DNA of 64,000 bases from DAIQON01 sp036787835 (lineage in GTDB: Bacteria > Patescibacteriota > Saccharimonadia > Saccharimonadales > UBA4665). The stretch's first letter is position 1; every line of letters starts with the position of its first letter. Made by a program: the position numbers and the translations under genes. The notes under the pieces were generated by a model, which did no database searches, was not told where the DNA came from, and was given only the letters and a program-made list of their open reading frames with translations. Below, piece by piece: positions 62,178 through 64,000 of this stretch. Where the stretch lies: the NCBI GenBank assembly GCA_036787835.1, contig DAIQON010000002.1, positions 62,001-126,000 on the forward strand, read 5' to 3'.

Positions 62178-62272
62178 GCTAAGCATAAGCAAAATGGTGA
62201 ACCAAGCCAAAACGTATGGGAAAGGGTTATGGTTAGAGCTTTCTCAGTGGGGTAAGTTGCTCAACATACATA
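62178..62272. repeat. Array 2 repeat copy D
   Basis: The left edge GCTAAGCATAAGCAAAA recalls the array 1 edge (GCTTAAGCAAAAC) but the hairpin has been deleted, joining directly to ATGGTGAACCAAGCC. It carries the reading frame MVNQAKTYGKGLWLELSQW followed by GKLL. Confidence 0.78.
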
Positions 62273-62923
62273 CTACCAGGGCTCAATCTGTTTAGTGTTA
62301 ACGTCAAGTATCCCGTTTGGATTATTCCAGTTCATTGGTTCTTCAATAGCAGTTTTAATGTTAATGGCGACATCCTTAGGGTCTTCTGCGGCATTGTTCC
62401 CACCCATACGAGTACGCATCCAACCAGGTTCTATGAGTAGATAATCTAACTTACCACTGTACTGCGCCTTCATTAGCCTAACTGAAAGGTTTAGCGTTGC
62501 CTTGCTAGCACAATAGGCATAGTGATAAGTTTCGGGCACCATAGATATTGAGCCCATACCGCTACTAACCGCTGCGAGTCTGACGTGGACACCACTAGTT
62601 AATAGTCTTTCGACTAATGTAAGTTGACTAAACACATTTGTATATACAACTTCGCTGAGTACTTTAGGCGAGACATCAGAAACTGTCTCATCTTCGCCAT
62701 AAATAGCTGCATTCAGAATAAATAAGACATCCCCACTATCACTAACGCTCTTAAGCAAAAGCTCTGCTGAAGTCCTTACGCTCTGATAATCTGATAGATC
62801 ACATATAATTTCTGGGTCTACTTTTGAAGTGTTACGATTAATAGCGAGGGGCATATTGCCTGAATAGAGCCTGGCAAGCTCTTTGCCCAGACCGTTGGTG
62901 GTACCAGTAATAACTACTTTCAT
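62273..62923 (-). CDS. Short-chain dehydrogenase/reductase (array 2 cassette)
   Basis: 216 residues. Cofactor motif VVITGTTNGLGKELA, NAAIYG, and the active-site pattern AVSSGMG then YAYCASKATL (Tyr and Lys). Substrate unknown. The start follows a -10 box TATGAT by six bases, so the message may be leaderless; its -35 (TTCGAT) lies in the left extension of repeat copy E. Confidence 0.9.
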   Translation of the reverse strand: MKVVITGTTNGLGKELARLYSGNMPLAINRNTSKVDPEIICDLSDYQSVRTSAELLLKSVSDSGDVLFILNAAIYGEDETVSDVSPKVLSEVVYTNVFSQLTLVERLLTSGVHVRLAAVSSGMGSISMVPETYHYAYCASKATLNLSVRLMKAQYSGKLDYLLIEPGWMRTRMGGNNAAEDPKDVAINIKTAIEEPMNWNNPNGILDVNTKQIEPW

Positions 62924-62951
62924 TCTTTAATCATACCAAAAGACCGAAGGA

Positions 62952-63132
62952 GAATCGAACCATTAACTTCTTAGGAAAATTAAAGACCACCAGACTCCTA
63001 ATTGGAATCACAGTAGTCAAAGTGCTTATGGTGAGCTTAGTAGGTTCGAAATGGAACTTAATAAAACGCGAACTGATGGTTATATCGAGAATAGTTAATT
63101 CAGTCAGAGAATTAAGCCCAGCTACACGATGA
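62952..63132. repeat. Array 2 repeat copy E
   Basis: Shares the 18-mer GTCAAAGTGCTTATGGTG (63016-63033) with array 1 copies 5 and 6, linking the two arrays. The left extension GAATCGAACCATTAACTTC is shared with copy A. The hairpin is weaker (GACCACC with AGTAGTC). The reading frame is MVSLVGSKWNLIKREL, like copy B. Confidence 0.8.
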
Positions 63133-63149
63133 TCAGTTAGACTATATTC

Positions 63150-63731
63150 ATGGACAAATTTAGTAATAAGCTGCAAAAGCTCTTAACTGGCGATCGGCCA
63201 GTCACTTTACAAGTTATTGTAGACAACTTCTCAGAAAAAAGTTTTGGTATTTTGTTTTTACTACTACTTACAATCCCTTCATTGCCATTGCCAACTGGTG
63301 GAATAACTCACATTTTTGAGATAGTTGCTATTCTACTTGCTCTTGAATTGATATCTGGAAGAAAGGCGGTATGGCTACCAAAAAAGTGGTTAAACAAGAC
63401 TCTGCCAAATAGTCTGCAAACATCTGCTTTGCCTAAGTTTATAAAGATAATACGATGGATTGAAAAATACTCTCACCTTAGGTCGGTGAGTATTCAAAAT
63501 AATAGTTTATTGCCAAGGCTGGTTGGTTTAGTAGTTCTAGTATTCACAATATTTGCATTTCTTGCCCCTCCTTTTTCCGGGCTTGATACTCTACCCTCCT
63601 TAGGAGTAGTTCTTCTCTCACTTAGCTTTATATTTGATGATCTCTTTCTAAGTTTTATTGGCATTATTGTTGGTGTAATCGGTATAGGGCTTCTTCTTTT
63701 GTTGGGAAAGTTGGCTTTTGCATTACTTTAA
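63150..63731 (+). CDS. ExoD-like integral membrane protein
   Basis: 193 residues. The start FSNKLQKLLTGDRPVTLQVIVDNFSEKSFGILFLLLLTIPSLPLPTGGITHIFEI matches the ExoD family (exopolysaccharide synthesis protein ExoD, PF06055), with four membrane segments. The role in rhizobia is indirect and not defined; function here unknown. It lies between repeat copy E and tRNA-Glu and so may be the proximal cassette of array 2. Confidence 0.85.
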   Translation: MDKFSNKLQKLLTGDRPVTLQVIVDNFSEKSFGILFLLLLTIPSLPLPTGGITHIFEIVAILLALELISGRKAVWLPKKWLNKTLPNSLQTSALPKFIKIIRWIEKYSHLRSVSIQNNSLLPRLVGLVVLVFTIFAFLAPPFSGLDTLPSLGVVLLSLSFIFDDLFLSFIGIIVGVIGIGLLLLLGKLAFALL

Positions 63732-63764
63732 ACAAAGACTTTAGTAAACGCAGAATGGTAAAGC

Positions 63765-63839
<75 letters not shown>

Positions 63840-63895
63840 AAAAAATAAGATTTATATCTATAATCTTTCGGCTATCTTAACATTTACTAAACAAA

Positions 63896-63933
63896 ATTAA
63901 AATCCCCTTAACACCTCTGAAGGGGATTTTAAT
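63896..63933. terminator. Strong bidirectional terminator near tRNA-Glu
   Basis: A 14-bp perfect stem (ATTAAAATCCCCTT and AAGGGGATTTTAAT) with a ten-base loop; A/T-rich flanks allow termination in both directions. It lies upstream of tRNA-Glu and probably ends a transcript from beyond the window edge. Nothing else is seen to 64000. Confidence 0.88.
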
Positions 63934-64000
63934 TGTTTTAGATTTTTATTCTAAGAGCGGCCAGTCATTGCTCAGCTATAGAACTTCAAGGCTTATACTA

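Overview
The window reads as a chromosome segment of a Candidate Phyla Radiation bacterium, most probably a Candidatus Saccharibacteria (TM7) relative. This is inferred from gene content: a compact glycolytic block (pyk, pgk, tpiA) beside a UvrD/PcrA helicase, an rpfB-like gene overlapping ksgA, a sortase with its own substrate, prepilin-like small proteins, many toxin-antitoxin genes and few biosynthetic genes. Most genes lie on the minus strand. There is one tRNA (Glu) and one tmRNA.

Layout. 1-5841: two secreted surface proteins, one a 1676-residue kelch-repeat protein. 5908-12565: housekeeping (cysteine desulfurase, TatD nuclease, MetG, HIT protein), a MazEF pair and a GH37 trehalase. 12718-14141: a prepilin-like protein, a secreted helical protein and an RRM RNA-binding protein. 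14395-24565: an IlvD-family dehydratase followed by a row of unrelated small genes, each separated by the same ~170-195 bp repeat and ending exactly at the 3' end of the tmRNA gene ssrA (24146-24565, minus strand). 24610-36401: sortase and substrate, ksgA/rpfB-like, NUDIX, helicase, tpiA, pgk, pyk. 36697-42869: membrane glycosyltransferases, a flippase-like protein, a GT2 enzyme and an SQD1-like UDP-sulfoquinovose synthase. 42933-50674: a hydrolase pseudogene, an ABC exporter, a flavin/haem electron-transfer cluster (reductase, ApbE, ferric-reductase-like protein) and an ArsR/AHSA1 operon with a frameshift. 50796-58627: an orphan sensor kinase, two D-2-hydroxyacid dehydrogenases, a TrmB-like and an ArsR regulator. 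58652-63840: a second repeat-separated row of small genes ending near tRNA-Glu.

Main discovery. The repeats in 16309-24156 carry the end of tmRNA and its terminator: a 27-bp stretch at the ssrA 3' end (24128-24154, including the CCA end) is identical in the repeat at 22551-22577. Read on the minus strand, each repeat follows the stop codon of one cassette, carries a tRNA-like CCA end and a rho-independent terminator, and finishes with a TTGC box that can serve as the -35 of the next cassette. The layout is integron-like, but it is anchored at an RNA gene, lacks canonical attC sites and has no recombinase in the window. The second row (58652-63132) uses diverged members of the same repeat family; it shares an exact 18-mer with the first and sits downstream of tRNA-Glu.

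Other points: a dnaX-type A AAA AAG slippery site linking two reading frames (59915-61296), an unusual tmRNA tag ending in AYS, several decaying genes (alpha/beta hydrolase with two in-frame stops, frameshifted AHSA1 gene, PIN and phosphatase remnants), and triplicate CTTAATTAA operators before an ArsR gene. Functions are assigned from motifs read by eye; no database search was run.
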